Positions 24,993-37,092 of a DNA stretch of 64,000 bases are shown here, one piece after another (positions within the stretch are counted from its first letter, which is position 1; the number at the start of each line of letters is the position of its first letter). Origin of the DNA: Myxococcota bacterium (GTDB taxonomy: Bacteria; Myxococcota_A; UBA9160; UBA4427); NCBI GenBank assembly GCA_041389495.1, contig JAWKRT010000005.1, forward strand, positions 124,001-188,000, in the 5' to 3' direction. The translations under genes were made by a program, and so were the position numbers. The notes beneath the pieces are model-generated. The model saw only the letters and a list, made by a program, of their open reading frames with translations. It had not been told where the DNA came from and searched no databases.

Positions 24993-27011
24993 GTGAACGC
25001 GAGGGTCGAGGTCGTGCGCAGGCCGTCGCTGGCGCGCGCGCGGACGCGCCGCGCCGTCGCCGTCGCGCTCGCCTCCCTGCTCGCGTCCGCGGCCTTCGGC
25101 GAGGGCCTCGCGCCCGACGGCGCCGGCGCGAGCGACCCGAGCCGCTCGGAGCCGCTGGCCGCACCGCCCGAGGTCGAGGGCCGCGATCCGGGCCGCTCGC
25201 CTGCCGCCGCCGTGCCCGCCCCGATCGCGCAGGTCGTGCACTCGGATCCCGAGGAGATCGTGGGCTCGGGGCTCCCCGAGGCCCCACCCGTCGACGGCTA
25301 CCGCGACGATCTCGAGCGCAGCTGGTTCGGAGGCGGCGCGTCCATGACGAGCCGGGCGACGGCTGCGCGCGTGCGCAAGCTCGAGCTCGGTGCGCAGGCG
25401 GTGCTCGGGCCCGCGCACGCGCTGCTCGCCGAGCAGGGCGGCGGCGAGCTCGGGCAGGCGATGCTCGCCGCGAAGCTCGCGCCCGATCTCCCGCTCGCGC
25501 ACGTCGCGCTCGCGCGCGCCCACTGGGCGGAGGGCGATCGCGGCGAGGCCGCACGCGCGTTCGCCGACGCGCTGCTCGCGATCCCGCGCAACCTCGAGGC
25601 CGCGCTGTGGCTCGCGAGCTCGGCCTTGTGGATCGCCGTGATCGCGTTCGCGCTCGGCGCCCTGGGCTTCGTCGCGCTCGCGAGCGCGAGTGCGCTGCCG
25701 CGCGCCGCGCACGATCTCGGTGACCTCTTCTCGAAGCACGTTCCCGCGTTCGGGCGCGCCGCGCTGCTCGGCGCACTCCTGCTCGTTCCCGTCGCCCTCG
25801 GAGAGGGCGTGCTCGGGCTCGCGCTCGCGCTGTTCGCGGTGGGCGTCGCCTACGGCACCTCGTCGCACCGCATCTCGCTCGCCGTCGCCGCGACGCTGCT
25901 CGTGCTCGCGCTCTTCCCGGTCGCCGAGATGGCGGGGCGCGTCGTCTCGATGTTCGCGGCCGACCCGGTCGCGGACGCCGCCTACTCGGTCGCGCAGGGG
26001 ATCGAGACGGACGACGACGTCGCGCTGCTCGCGGACGCCGCCGCCGGCGACCCGCTCGCTGCGCACGCGCTCGCCGTGCGCGCGCGGCGGACCGGGCACC
26101 TCGACGAGGCCTATCGCCGCTACCGCGCGCTCGTCGAGCAGAAGCCGCGCGACCCGGTCGCCCTCACGAACCTCGCCAACCTGCAGTTCCAGCGCGGCGC
26201 CATCGACGAGGCCATCGCGCTCTACACGCGCGCGACGGCCGTGCACGACTCCGCCGTGCTCTGGTTCGACCTGTCGCAGGCCTACGCGCGCTCGTTCCGC
26301 ATGGAGGAGTTCGAGACCGCGCTGCGCCGCGCGCAGGAGCTCGACGCGGACGTCGTCGCCGAGCTCTCCGGCCAGAAGGATCCGAGCCTGATCGCCGACC
26401 TGCCCCTCGACGAAGTGGCGCTCGCCGCGCGCATGTTCGAGCACGCGCGAGGCGACGCGTTCGCCGCGTGGCTTCGGCGACCGCTCGCGCCCGCGTGGCT
26501 CGGCGCCGACGGGAGGCATGCGGCGCTCGCGTTCGCCGGCGCGTTCCTCCTCGCGCTGATCGTCGGTACGCGGTTCGACCACGCGGGAGCCTGCAGGCGC
26601 TGCGGCGTCCGCATCTGCGCCCGCTGCGACGGCACGGTCTGGAACAACCAGACGTGCGAGAACTGCCACCGGCTCTTCAACCACCCCGAGACCACCGAGG
26701 GCGGGCTTCGCGCCGCGCGCCTCGCCGCGCTGCGCCGCCGCGAGGCGCGCGTCGAGCGGCTCGCGCAGGCGGTCGCGCTGGTGCTGCCCGGCGCGGGCGG
26801 GCTGCTCGCGCGGCGTCCGGACCTCGCGTTCGTCGCCGTGATGCTGTTCGCCTGGGCCGCGACGGCGTGGGCCTGGCGCGAGGGCGCGCTGCCCGACCCG
26901 CTCGTCGTCGGCGCCGCGGGTCCGGCCGTGTTCCTCGCGACGGCGGTCGCCTCCGGTCTCGCCTACGTCGTGCTCGTGTTCGCCGCGCTCGCGATCCGGA
27001 GGAGCCAGTAG
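24993..27011 (+). CDS. Membrane TPR protein with zinc-ribbon segment
   Basis: 672 aa (680 if it starts at ATG 24969). GTG 24993 is preferred because GGAGGGG lies five bases upstream and it gives a signal-peptide-like N-terminus (RRAVAVALASLLASAAFGEG). Membrane segments are at about 205-235, 250-275 and 285-312, with a TPR-like region after them (DEAYRRYRALVEQKPRDPVA, FQRGAIDEAIALYTRA). After another TM comes a zinc-ribbon-like cysteine cluster (CRRCGVRICARCDG, CENCHRLFNHP), then two C-terminal hydrophobic segments. No enzyme motif. Its stop overlaps the following PATAN gene by one base, so the two probably work together. Function unknown. Confidence 0.75.
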   Translation: MNARVEVVRRPSLARARTRRAVAVALASLLASAAFGEGLAPDGAGASDPSRSEPLAAPPEVEGRDPGRSPAAAVPAPIAQVVHSDPEEIVGSGLPEAPPVDGYRDDLERSWFGGGASMTSRATAARVRKLELGAQAVLGPAHALLAEQGGGELGQAMLAAKLAPDLPLAHVALARAHWAEGDRGEAARAFADALLAIPRNLEAALWLASSALWIAVIAFALGALGFVALASASALPRAAHDLGDLFSKHVPAFGRAALLGALLLVPVALGEGVLGLALALFAVGVAYGTSSHRISLAVAATLLVLALFPVAEMAGRVVSMFAADPVADAAYSVAQGIETDDDVALLADAAAGDPLAAHALAVRARRTGHLDEAYRRYRALVEQKPRDPVALTNLANLQFQRGAIDEAIALYTRATAVHDSAVLWFDLSQAYARSFRMEEFETALRRAQELDADVVAELSGQKDPSLIADLPLDEVALAARMFEHARGDAFAAWLRRPLAPAWLGADGRHAALAFAGAFLLALIVGTRFDHAGACRRCGVRICARCDGTVWNNQTCENCHRLFNHPETTEGGLRAARLAALRRREARVERLAQAVALVLPGAGGLLARRPDLAFVAVMLFAWAATAWAWREGALPDPLVVGAAGPAVFLATAVASGLAYVVLVFAALAIRRSQ

Positions 27012-28192
27012 TGGGCGCCGCGCTGAACGGGAACCTGCGCGACTTCGGCATCGCCGAGGTCTTCCAGCTCATCGGCCAGCAGCGCAAGACGGGCGTGCTC
27101 GAGATCGCGCACGACGAAGGCCGCTTCCGGCTCGCGTTCGACGCGGGCTCGGTGGTGAGCGCCGCGTGGGGCGGCGGTGCCGACCACGTCGCGCTCGCCG
27201 ATCTGCTCGTCCGCTGCGGTCTCCTGACGCGCGAACGCGCCGCCGACCTCGGTCGCGCGAGCGTCGAGTCGGCGCGTCCCTATCACGTCGTCGCGGTCGA
27301 GCGCGGCGACGTCTCGCGCAAGGACATGGAGCAGATCGTCGAGCTCCTCACGCAGGACGTCGTGTTCCGCGTGCTGCGCTTCAAGACGGGGAGCTTCCAC
27401 TTCTCGGCGCGTGCGGTCGAGCACGACCGGCCGCCGGAGAAGATGCTGGGCGCCGAGCAGATCCTGATGGACGGGCTCCGCATGGTCGACGAGTGGGGCA
27501 CGTTCGCCGACCTCGTGCCGAGCGGCGACACCGTGTTCCGCCGCGCGGGGTCGTTCGAGCTCTACCGACAGCGCACGCGCGATGCGCGCGAGGCGGGCGA
27601 GCGCGCGGAGCGCGTGTTCCAGCTCGTCGACGGGCGCCTTCCGGCGCGTCGCGTGATCGACCTCTCGCGCCTCGGCACCTTCGAGGGCACGCGCGCGCTC
27701 GCGGCGCTGCACCAGTGCCGGGCCATCGAGGTCGTCGAGGGCGTGGCGCTGGCATCGGCGCCGCCGCTCGGCGCGCGCTTCGGCGCGGCGCTCGCGTCGT
27801 TGCGCTCGGCCGCGCTCGGCGCCGCGGCGCTCGCGCTGCTCGCGGTCGCGGGATGGGCCGTCGGCCGCCCGTGGATCGAGCCGCCCGCGCTCCCGGGCGT
27901 CGCGATCGAGACGTACCCGCTCGAGCGCGCGGCCGCGCGCTTCGAGCGGCGGCGCCTGCGCCACGCGCTCGACGCGCACCGCTACCGCTGGTCGACCTGG
28001 CCCGCCTCCCTGGCCGACGTCGCGGCCACCGGGACGCCGGGCGCGATGGCAGCGCCCGAACCGCGCGCCTACTCTTACGCGGCGCGCGGGCGGGACGTCG
28101 AGCTGATCGCTCCCGCGCAAGGCCCGGACCAGGCATTCGAGCAGCGCGGCATGCGCCATCCGCTGGGGGCGACGAGGTCGCCCGCTCGCTAG
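27011..28192 (+). CDS. PATAN (DUF4388) protein with membrane anchor and pilin-like tail
   Basis: 393 aa, GTG start sharing a base with the previous TAG. Residues 1 to about 140 form a DUF4388 module (LNGNLRDFGIAEVFQLIG, QQRKTGVLEIAHDEGRFRL, FKTGSFHFSARAVEH). A second globular region runs to about 250 (RVIDLSRLGTFEGTRALAAL). One TM (about 260-285) is followed by an exported-looking tail, LRHALDAHRYRWSTWPASLA and YSYAARGRDVELIAP. That tail recalls the C-terminal part of pseudopilins and related secretion proteins. It could link a cytoplasmic PATAN signal to the envelope. Exact role unknown. Confidence 0.7.
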   Translation: MGAALNGNLRDFGIAEVFQLIGQQRKTGVLEIAHDEGRFRLAFDAGSVVSAAWGGGADHVALADLLVRCGLLTRERAADLGRASVESARPYHVVAVERGDVSRKDMEQIVELLTQDVVFRVLRFKTGSFHFSARAVEHDRPPEKMLGAEQILMDGLRMVDEWGTFADLVPSGDTVFRRAGSFELYRQRTRDAREAGERAERVFQLVDGRLPARRVIDLSRLGTFEGTRALAALHQCRAIEVVEGVALASAPPLGARFGAALASLRSAALGAAALALLAVAGWAVGRPWIEPPALPGVAIETYPLERAAARFERRRLRHALDAHRYRWSTWPASLADVAATGTPGAMAAPEPRAYSYAARGRDVELIAPAQGPDQAFEQRGMRHPLGATRSPAR

Positions 28193-28236
28193 TCGCGCGC
28201 TCCCTCGCCGGAGCGCGCCGGGCCCGCGGCCCGCGG

Positions 28237-29261
<1,025 letters not shown>

Positions 29262-29265
<4 letters not shown>

Positions 29266-29702
29266 GCCTCGTCGTCGTCGGCCCGCCGCAGGGCGCGGCG
29301 CCGCGGCTCGACCTCGCGCGCCTGCGCCTCCGCGGCGCGGCGGCACTCGCGGCCGTCGATCGCGCGCGCGACGAGCTCGTGCTCTCGCTCGTCGACGACG
29401 CCGCGATCCGCGCGCTCAACGCGAGCTACCGAGGCAAGGATCGCGCGACCGACGTGCTGTCGTTCTCGCTGCTCGAGGGCGAGCACCGCGAGCGCCGCGG
29501 GCGGCTGCTCGGCGACGTCGTGATCAGCGTCGAGACGGCGCGTCGCCAGGCGCGCGCCGCGCGCCGCTCGCTCGACGACGTCGTCGCGCGCCTGCTGATC
29601 CACGGCCTGCTGCACGTGCTCGGCCACGACCACGAGCAGGACGCGGAGGCGCGCGCCATGCGCGCGGAGGAGCGTCGGCTCTGGGCGCGCGCATGCGCGT
29701 GA
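29262..29702 (+). CDS. ybeY: Endoribonuclease / rRNA maturation factor YbeY
   Basis: 146 aa metal-dependent protein for 16S rRNA 3'-end maturation and ribosome quality control. Zinc motif HGLLHVLGHDHEQDAEA (H-x3-H-x5-H) near residue 114. ALNASYRGKDRATDVLSFSL is the other hallmark. Overlaps ybeZ by four bases and lnt by ten. Confidence 0.95.
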
Positions 29703-31333
29703 GCGCGCGCGGCGCGGCGATCGCGCTGGGCTACGTCGCGGCGACGGCGCTCGCGTTCCCGCATCCCGTCGGTGAACGCGTGCTCGACCTCGGGCTCGTG
29801 CTCGCGTGGCTCTCGCCCGCGTTCCTCCTGCTCGCGATCGACGGGCTCGCGCCCGCGCGCGCGCTGCGCCGGGGCTTCGCGCTCGGATGGGTCGCGCACG
29901 CGATCGTCCTCCACTGGGCCTGGGTCGTGACGGTGCGCTACGGGGGCGTCGACCCCGTGCTCGGCCTGCTCGCGCCGCCGGGCATGGCGCTCTATCCCGC
30001 GCTCTTCGTCGGCGCCTTCGCCGCGCTCGCGAGCGCGCTGCGCGCGCGCGGCGCGTCGGGCCCGTTCGCGCTCGCCGCGCTCTTCACGGCGCTCGACCAC
30101 GCGCGCTCGTGGCTCCTCGGCGGCTTCCCATGGGCGACGATCGGGTACGCGCAGCACGAGAACCCGGCGCTGCTCGGGCTCGCGGCGGCGACCGGCGTGT
30201 ACGGGCTGTCGTTCGCGGTCGCGCTCGGCGGTGCGGCGCTCGCGCGCATCGCGCGCGCGCGCCGCATCGACGCGCCCGCGCTCGCGGCGCTCGGTGGCGT
30301 CGCGCTGCTGCACGCGGCCGGCCTCGCGGTGCGCCCCGCGGAGATCCCGGCGGATGCGCCGCGCGTCCGCATCGGCGCCGTGCAGGGAAACGTCCCGCAG
30401 GACGCGAAGTGGGTGCGCGAGCGCTTCGCCACGACGCTCGCCGACTACGAGGAGGGAACGCGCGTCGCGGCCGAGCAGGGCGCGCGGCTCGTCGCCTGGC
30501 CCGAGTCGGCGATCACGCGGCTCCTCGAGCTCGACGGCGCCGTGCGCGAGCGGATCGAGTCGCTCGCGCGCTCGACCGGCGCTGCGCTCGTCGTCGGCTC
30601 GGTCGGCAGCGACACGGACGCGCTCGGCCGGGTCACCGACTACTACGACAGCGCCTTCGCCGTCGCGCCCGACGGAGGCTGGGTCGACCGCTACGACAAG
30701 ACGCACCTCGTCCCGTTCGGCGAGTACCTGCCGCTGCGGAGCCTGCTCGAGCGCATCGCGACCGCGATCGCGACGGGCATCGCGAGCGGCGACGTCACCG
30801 CGGGCGAGCGACCGCGCGCCGTCGACGTGCCGCTCGCGGGCGGCGCGGCGGACGGGATCGAGGCGGCGCGCGCCGCCGGCCGCGCGCCGGCGTCCGTCCG
30901 CATCGGCATTCCCGTGTGCTACGAGCTCCTCTTCCCCGACCTGGTCCGGCGCTTCGCGCGCGACGGGGCGAGCGTCCTGGTCGCGATCACGAACGACGCC
31001 TGGTACGGTCGCACCGGGGCCCCCTACCAGTTCCTGGCGATGACGGCGCTGCGCTCGGCGGAGACGGGCCTGTGGACGGTCCGCGCGGCGAACACGGGCG
31101 TCAGCGCGGTGATCGACGAGCGGGGCCGCGTGCGGGAGGAGACGCGCATCTTCGAGCCGGCCGTGCTCGTGGCCGACGTGCCGCTGCGCACGGCCGCGGG
31201 CGGCGCGACGCCCTACGTCCGGTTCGGAGACGTCTTCGCGTACGGTTGTTATGTCGTTGCCGCGTGCGCCGGGCTCGTCGCGCGCCGCGGTGCGGCGCGC
31301 TCGGCGGGCGGCGCGGACGCCGCAGAGGGGTGA
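29693..31333 (+). CDS. lnt: Apolipoprotein N-acyltransferase
   Basis: 546 aa inner-membrane enzyme adding the third acyl chain to lipoproteins. The N-terminal half (to about 215) has multiple TM helices; the nitrilase-like domain (about 225-500) faces the periplasm. The Glu-Lys-Cys triad is visible: E in AWPESAI (about 270), K in DRYDKTHLVPFGEYLP (about 336), C in IPVCYELLFPD (about 409). A last TM follows. ATG 29693 lies inside the ybeY end. Confidence 0.95.
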   Translation: MRVSARGAAIALGYVAATALAFPHPVGERVLDLGLVLAWLSPAFLLLAIDGLAPARALRRGFALGWVAHAIVLHWAWVVTVRYGGVDPVLGLLAPPGMALYPALFVGAFAALASALRARGASGPFALAALFTALDHARSWLLGGFPWATIGYAQHENPALLGLAAATGVYGLSFAVALGGAALARIARARRIDAPALAALGGVALLHAAGLAVRPAEIPADAPRVRIGAVQGNVPQDAKWVRERFATTLADYEEGTRVAAEQGARLVAWPESAITRLLELDGAVRERIESLARSTGAALVVGSVGSDTDALGRVTDYYDSAFAVAPDGGWVDRYDKTHLVPFGEYLPLRSLLERIATAIATGIASGDVTAGERPRAVDVPLAGGAADGIEAARAAGRAPASVRIGIPVCYELLFPDLVRRFARDGASVLVAITNDAWYGRTGAPYQFLAMTALRSAETGLWTVRAANTGVSAVIDERGRVREETRIFEPAVLVADVPLRTAAGGATPYVRFGDVFAYGCYVVAACAGLVARRGAARSAGGADAAEG

Positions 31334-31341
31334 GGGGAGCG

Positions 31342-32541
<1,200 letters not shown>

Positions 32542-32545
<4 letters not shown>

Positions 32546-34098
32546 GCGAGTACGAGCGCGCGGCGCGCCGCGAGCGGCTCGACGCGCTGCGCGCGACCGG
32601 GGTCGACCCGTACCCGGCGCGCGTGGCGGCGACCGAGCCCGTGGCCTCGGTGCGCGCGCGCTTCGACGGCGCGAGCGCGGAGGCGCTCGACGAAGCGCCC
32701 GAGCGCGTCGCGATCGCCGGGCGCGTGATGGCGCAGCGCAGCTTCGGGAAGCTCGTCTTCCTGCAGCTGCTGCAGGACGGTGCGCGCATCCAGGTCTCGG
32801 CGCGCAAGCAGGAGATGGACCCGGAGGCGTTCGCCTTCGCGAGCCGGCAGCTCGACGTCGGCGACTTCGTGCGCGTCGAGGGCCGCGTGTGGCGCACGAA
32901 GAAGGACGAGCTCACCGTCGACGCTTCGCGCGTCGAGATGCTCGCGAAGAGCCTGCGCCCGCTGCCCGAGAAGTGGCACGGGCTGGCCGACGTCGAAGCG
33001 CGCTTCCGCCAGCGCTATCTCGACCTGCTCGTCAACGAGCGCGCGCGCGCGACGGCGCTCGCGCGCTCGCGCGTCGTGGCCGCGATGCGCGCCTTCCTCG
33101 ACGCGCGCGGCTTCGTCGAGGTCGAGACGCCCGTGCTGCAGCCGCTCTACGGCGGCGCCGCGGCGCGCCCGTTCACGACGCACCACAACACGTACGACCA
33201 GGATCTCTACCTGCGCATCTCGGACGAGCTCTATCTCAAGCGACTCGTCGTCGGCGGCCTCGATCGCGTCTACGAGATCGGCCACAACTTCCGCAACGAG
33301 GGCGTGTCGCGGAAGCACAACCCCGAGTTCACGATGATGGAGTGCTACCAGGCCTACGCCGACTACGCGGACATGATGGACCTGACCGAGGCCATGGTGG
33401 TCGAGATCGCCGAGCGCGCGGTCGGCGCGCGCGCGATCGAGTACCAGGGCGAGCGGCTCGACCTGGCGCCGCCGGCGGGCTGGCCGCGCATCACGATGCG
33501 CGACGCGATCGCCGAGCACTGCCGCGGCGTCGACATCCTGGCCGCGAAGGACCTCGGCGCGCTGCGCGAGGCGGTGCGCGGCGCGGGGCTCGACCCGGGC
33601 GACGCGCCGACCTGGGGCGTGCTCGTCGACGAGCTCTTCAGCGCGCACGTCGAGCCGCGGCTCGTGCAGCCCACGTTCGTGACGCAGCACCCCGTCGAGC
33701 TGTCGCCGCTCGCGAAGCGCAGCGCCGAGGATCCGCGCGTCGTCGAGCGCTTCGAAGCGTTCGTCGCCGGCGTCGAGCTCGGCAACGCGTTCAGCGAGCT
33801 CAACGACCCGATCGACCAGCGCGAGCGCTTCGAGTCGATGCGCGCGGCGCACGACGCGGGCGACGAGGAGGCGCACCCGGTCGACGAGGACTTCCTGCTC
33901 TGCCTCGAGCACGGCATGCCGCCGACCGGCGGGCTCGGCGTCGGCGTCGACCGCCTCGTGATGTTCCTGACCGATGCGCCGAACCTCCGCGAGGTGCTGC
34001 TCTTCCCGCACGTGCGGCCGCAGGCGCGCGGCGCCGACGCCGATGGCGACGCCGCGAGCGACGCCGGCGACGGCGCGGACGCCGGCGGCGAGCGCTAG
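32542..34098 (+). CDS. lysS: Lysyl-tRNA synthetase (class II)
   Basis: 518 aa. OB-fold anticodon-binding domain (about 55-150, IAGRVMAQRSFGKLVFLQLL), then class II core: GGAAARPFTTHHNTYDQDLY, motif 2 NFRNEGVSRKHNPEFTMME, and motif 3 GLGVGVDRLVMFLTDA. The last roughly 20 residues are Asp/Ala/Gly-rich, likely disordered. ATG 32542 overlaps the prfB stop. A lolC-type gene follows after 15 bases. Confidence 0.96.
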
Positions 34099-34113
34099 CG
34101 GCGGCGCGCGGAG

Positions 34114-36130
34114 ATGGGCGAGGCGGCGGAGATCGGCGGCGCGGCCGCGAGTGCGTTCGGCTGGCTCGCCCCGCTGGCCGCGGCCGGAAGCTCGCTCGCA
34201 CTCGCCTTCCTGGTCGGCCTGATCGCCGGTCTCGTCGCGCTCACCGTCGTCTTCCTGGGCTCGTCGATCGTCGTGCTCGAGCGCTTCGCGCGCGTCGTGC
34301 GCCGCCCGGGCTGGGTCGCCGTGTTCGGCGTCGCGCTCGCGGCGGGCGTGGCCGCGGTGCTCGTCCACGACCAGATGCCGGAGCTCGCAGGGCGTCCGTG
34401 GCGCGAGTGGCTCGAGGCGTGGGGCGCCGTCTTCGCGCGCGCGCTCGCAACGACGGCGATCGCGGTCGCGCTGTGCGCGGCCGCGCTGCGCTTCCTGCGT
34501 CCCGCGTGGCTCGCGCGCGGCGCCATGCTGTGGCTCGCGCTCGCGGTCGCGCTGTGGACGGCGGGCGCGAGCGCGGCGGTTCCCGTGCTCGCGCCGGCCG
34601 GCATGGGCGCGCTCTTCGCGCTCGTCCTCGCGTGGCGCCGCCGGCGGACGGCGCGCGGCCCGGTGCCGCCGCCCGGCGCGTTCGAGCGCGACGTGCGGCT
34701 CGCCGTGCTCGCGCTCGCGACCGCGCCCGCATGGGCGTGGCTCGCGGCCGGCGAGCCGGGTGCCGACGTCGCTTCCGCCGCGACGGCGCTCGCCGCGCTC
34801 TTCCTCACGCTCGTCGTCTTCGGCCTGCTGCCGCTCGCCGCGGCCGGGCTCGTCGCGCTGCGGCACGGCCCGGAGTGGTTCATCGCCGTCCGCTACCTCG
34901 TCGCGCGGCGGCGCCAGGTGTTCATCTCCGCGATCACGGCCATCTGCGTCACGGGCATCGCCGCGGGCGTGTGGCTCATCATCACCGTGCTCTCGGTGAT
35001 GAACGGCTTCGAGCGCACGTGGCGCGAGGAGATCATCGGCAACCGCGCGCACTTCACCGTGCACAGCGGGTTCGGGCCGTTCGGCGACTACGAAGGCGTG
35101 CTGCGCGTCGTCGCCGGCGTGCCGGGCGTGACGGCGGTGTCGCCCTACCTCGACGCCGAGGGCATGGTGCGCACGCAGCACGGCGAGATCTTCGCGGTGC
35201 GGCTGCGCGGCGTGGACCCGGTGCGCGTCGGCGCGGTGACCGACCTGCGCGACGACCTGCGCGTCGGCTCGCTCGAGCAGCTCGCCGCGTTCGACGCCGA
35301 GGCGGCGCGCGGCGAGGGCGACGCCGGCATCCTCGTCGGCAGCCAGCTGGCGGCCGCGACGGGCGTGTCGCTCGGCGACTCGATCCTGCTCATCTCGCCC
35401 TACGGCGGCGCGCCGACGCCGCTCGGGCCGGCGCCGCGCCTCGCGCGCTTCCGCGTCGCCGGCATCTTCCAGTCGAGCTTCTTCCAGTACGACGAGGTCT
35501 ACACCTACACGTCGCTCGCCGCGGCGCAGGACTTTCGGCGCTCGGGCGACGTGGTCGACGGGCTCGAGGCGCGCACGACCGACTTCTACCGCTCGCGCCA
35601 GGTCGCGGCCGAGGTCGTGCGCGAGCTCGAGTACCCGTTCTACACGCGCGACTGGAAGGAGTACTTCCCGGCCTTCTTCCAGGCGCTCAAGACCGAGCGC
35701 GTGATGATGTTCGTGCTGCTCAGCATGGTGATGGTGGTGGCGGCGTTCTCGATCGTCGCGACGCTCATCATGATGATCATGGAGAAGTCGAGCGACATCG
35801 CGATCCTGAAGACGATGGGCGCCGAGGACGAGAGCATCGAGCGCATCTTCGCGCTCGAGGGCACGCTGATCGGGCTCGGCGGGACGCTGCTCGGCGTGCT
35901 CGCCGGGCTCGCCGTGACGACGCGGCTCGACTGGGTCCAGCGCCAGATCGAGGCGCTCACCGGCATCGACACGCTGCCCGCGGAGATCTACCAGCTCTCG
36001 ACGCTGCCGTCGGAGGTGAACCCGGTCGACGTGCTCGTGATCGCGTCGATCGCGATGGTGCTGTCGCTCGGTGCGACGCTCCTCCCGAGCCGGCAGGGCG
36101 CGCGCGTCGACCCCGTGGAGGGGCTGCGCC

Positions 36131-36138
<8 letters not shown>
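34114..36138 (+). CDS. lolC: LolC/LolE-family lipoprotein-releasing permease with a large extra membrane N-terminus
   Basis: 674 aa; family members are about 400-415 aa. The canonical core starts near residue 255 (WFIAVRYLVARRRQVFISAI) with VLSVMNGFERTWREEIIG, a periplasmic domain to about 535, and the C-terminal TM bundle (MMFVLLSMVMVVAAFSIVAT, IAILKTMGAEDESIERIF, TLLPSRQGARVDPVEGLRHE). The first roughly 250 residues are unlike the family: about six or seven hydrophobic segments (near 22-48, 66-85, 107-126, 136-174, 195-212, 222-247). No start codon next to the core would give a normal-length protein. With LolD it extracts lipoproteins from the inner membrane. Only one permease gene is present, so a LolC/E homodimer is possible. 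Confidence 0.88.
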
Positions 36139-36892
<754 letters not shown>

Positions 36893-36895
36893 GCG

Positions 36896-36912
36896 GGCGC
36901 GCCCCGCGCGCC
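36896..36912 (+). terminator. Hairpin after lolD
   Basis: GGCGCGC (36896-36902), CCC, GCGCGCC (36906-36912), a 7-bp stem four bases after the lolD stop. No T tract. A transcript boundary here fits the new promoter at 36992. Confidence 0.42.
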
Positions 36913-36955
36913 GGCCCGTGCGGCGCCGGGCGAACGCGGCGCCGTCGCCCGTCAA

Positions 36956-36969
36956 GTGTTCGGGAACAC
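36956..36969. promoter_or_regulatory. 14-bp palindrome upstream of the bamA promoter
   Basis: GTGTTCGGGAACAC is a perfect inverted repeat (6 + GG + 6; the centre pair is not complementary) lying 22 bases before the -35 box of the bamA promoter. It is AT-richer than its surroundings. A regulator-binding site is plausible; no known consensus is claimed. Confidence 0.4.
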
Positions 36970-36991
36970 AAGGGAAACCCGAGCGGCTTCC

Positions 36992-37020
36992 TTGCCCGCC
37001 GCGCGCCTTCTGCGTACCAT
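36992..37020 (+). promoter_or_regulatory. bamA-operon promoter (sigma70-type)
   Basis: -35 TTGCCC (36992-36997), 17-base spacer, -10 TACCAT (37015-37020). The predicted start near 37028 leaves a 65-base leader to the TTG at 37093. The same style of boxes is seen before the rel/spoT gene (55083-55112). Confidence 0.55.
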
Positions 37021-37092
37021 GCGCGCGCCTTCCGCCCCGCCTCCCGAGCGGGCATCTCCCCCACGCCTCCCCTCGCGCTTCGGAGGTCCCGC

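Noticed and set aside
36963..36990. Sigma-E type promoter before bamA (GGAACA-like)
   Set aside because: No suitable TCTGA-like -10 at 16-17 bases; the TTGCCC-N17-TACCAT site explains the start better.
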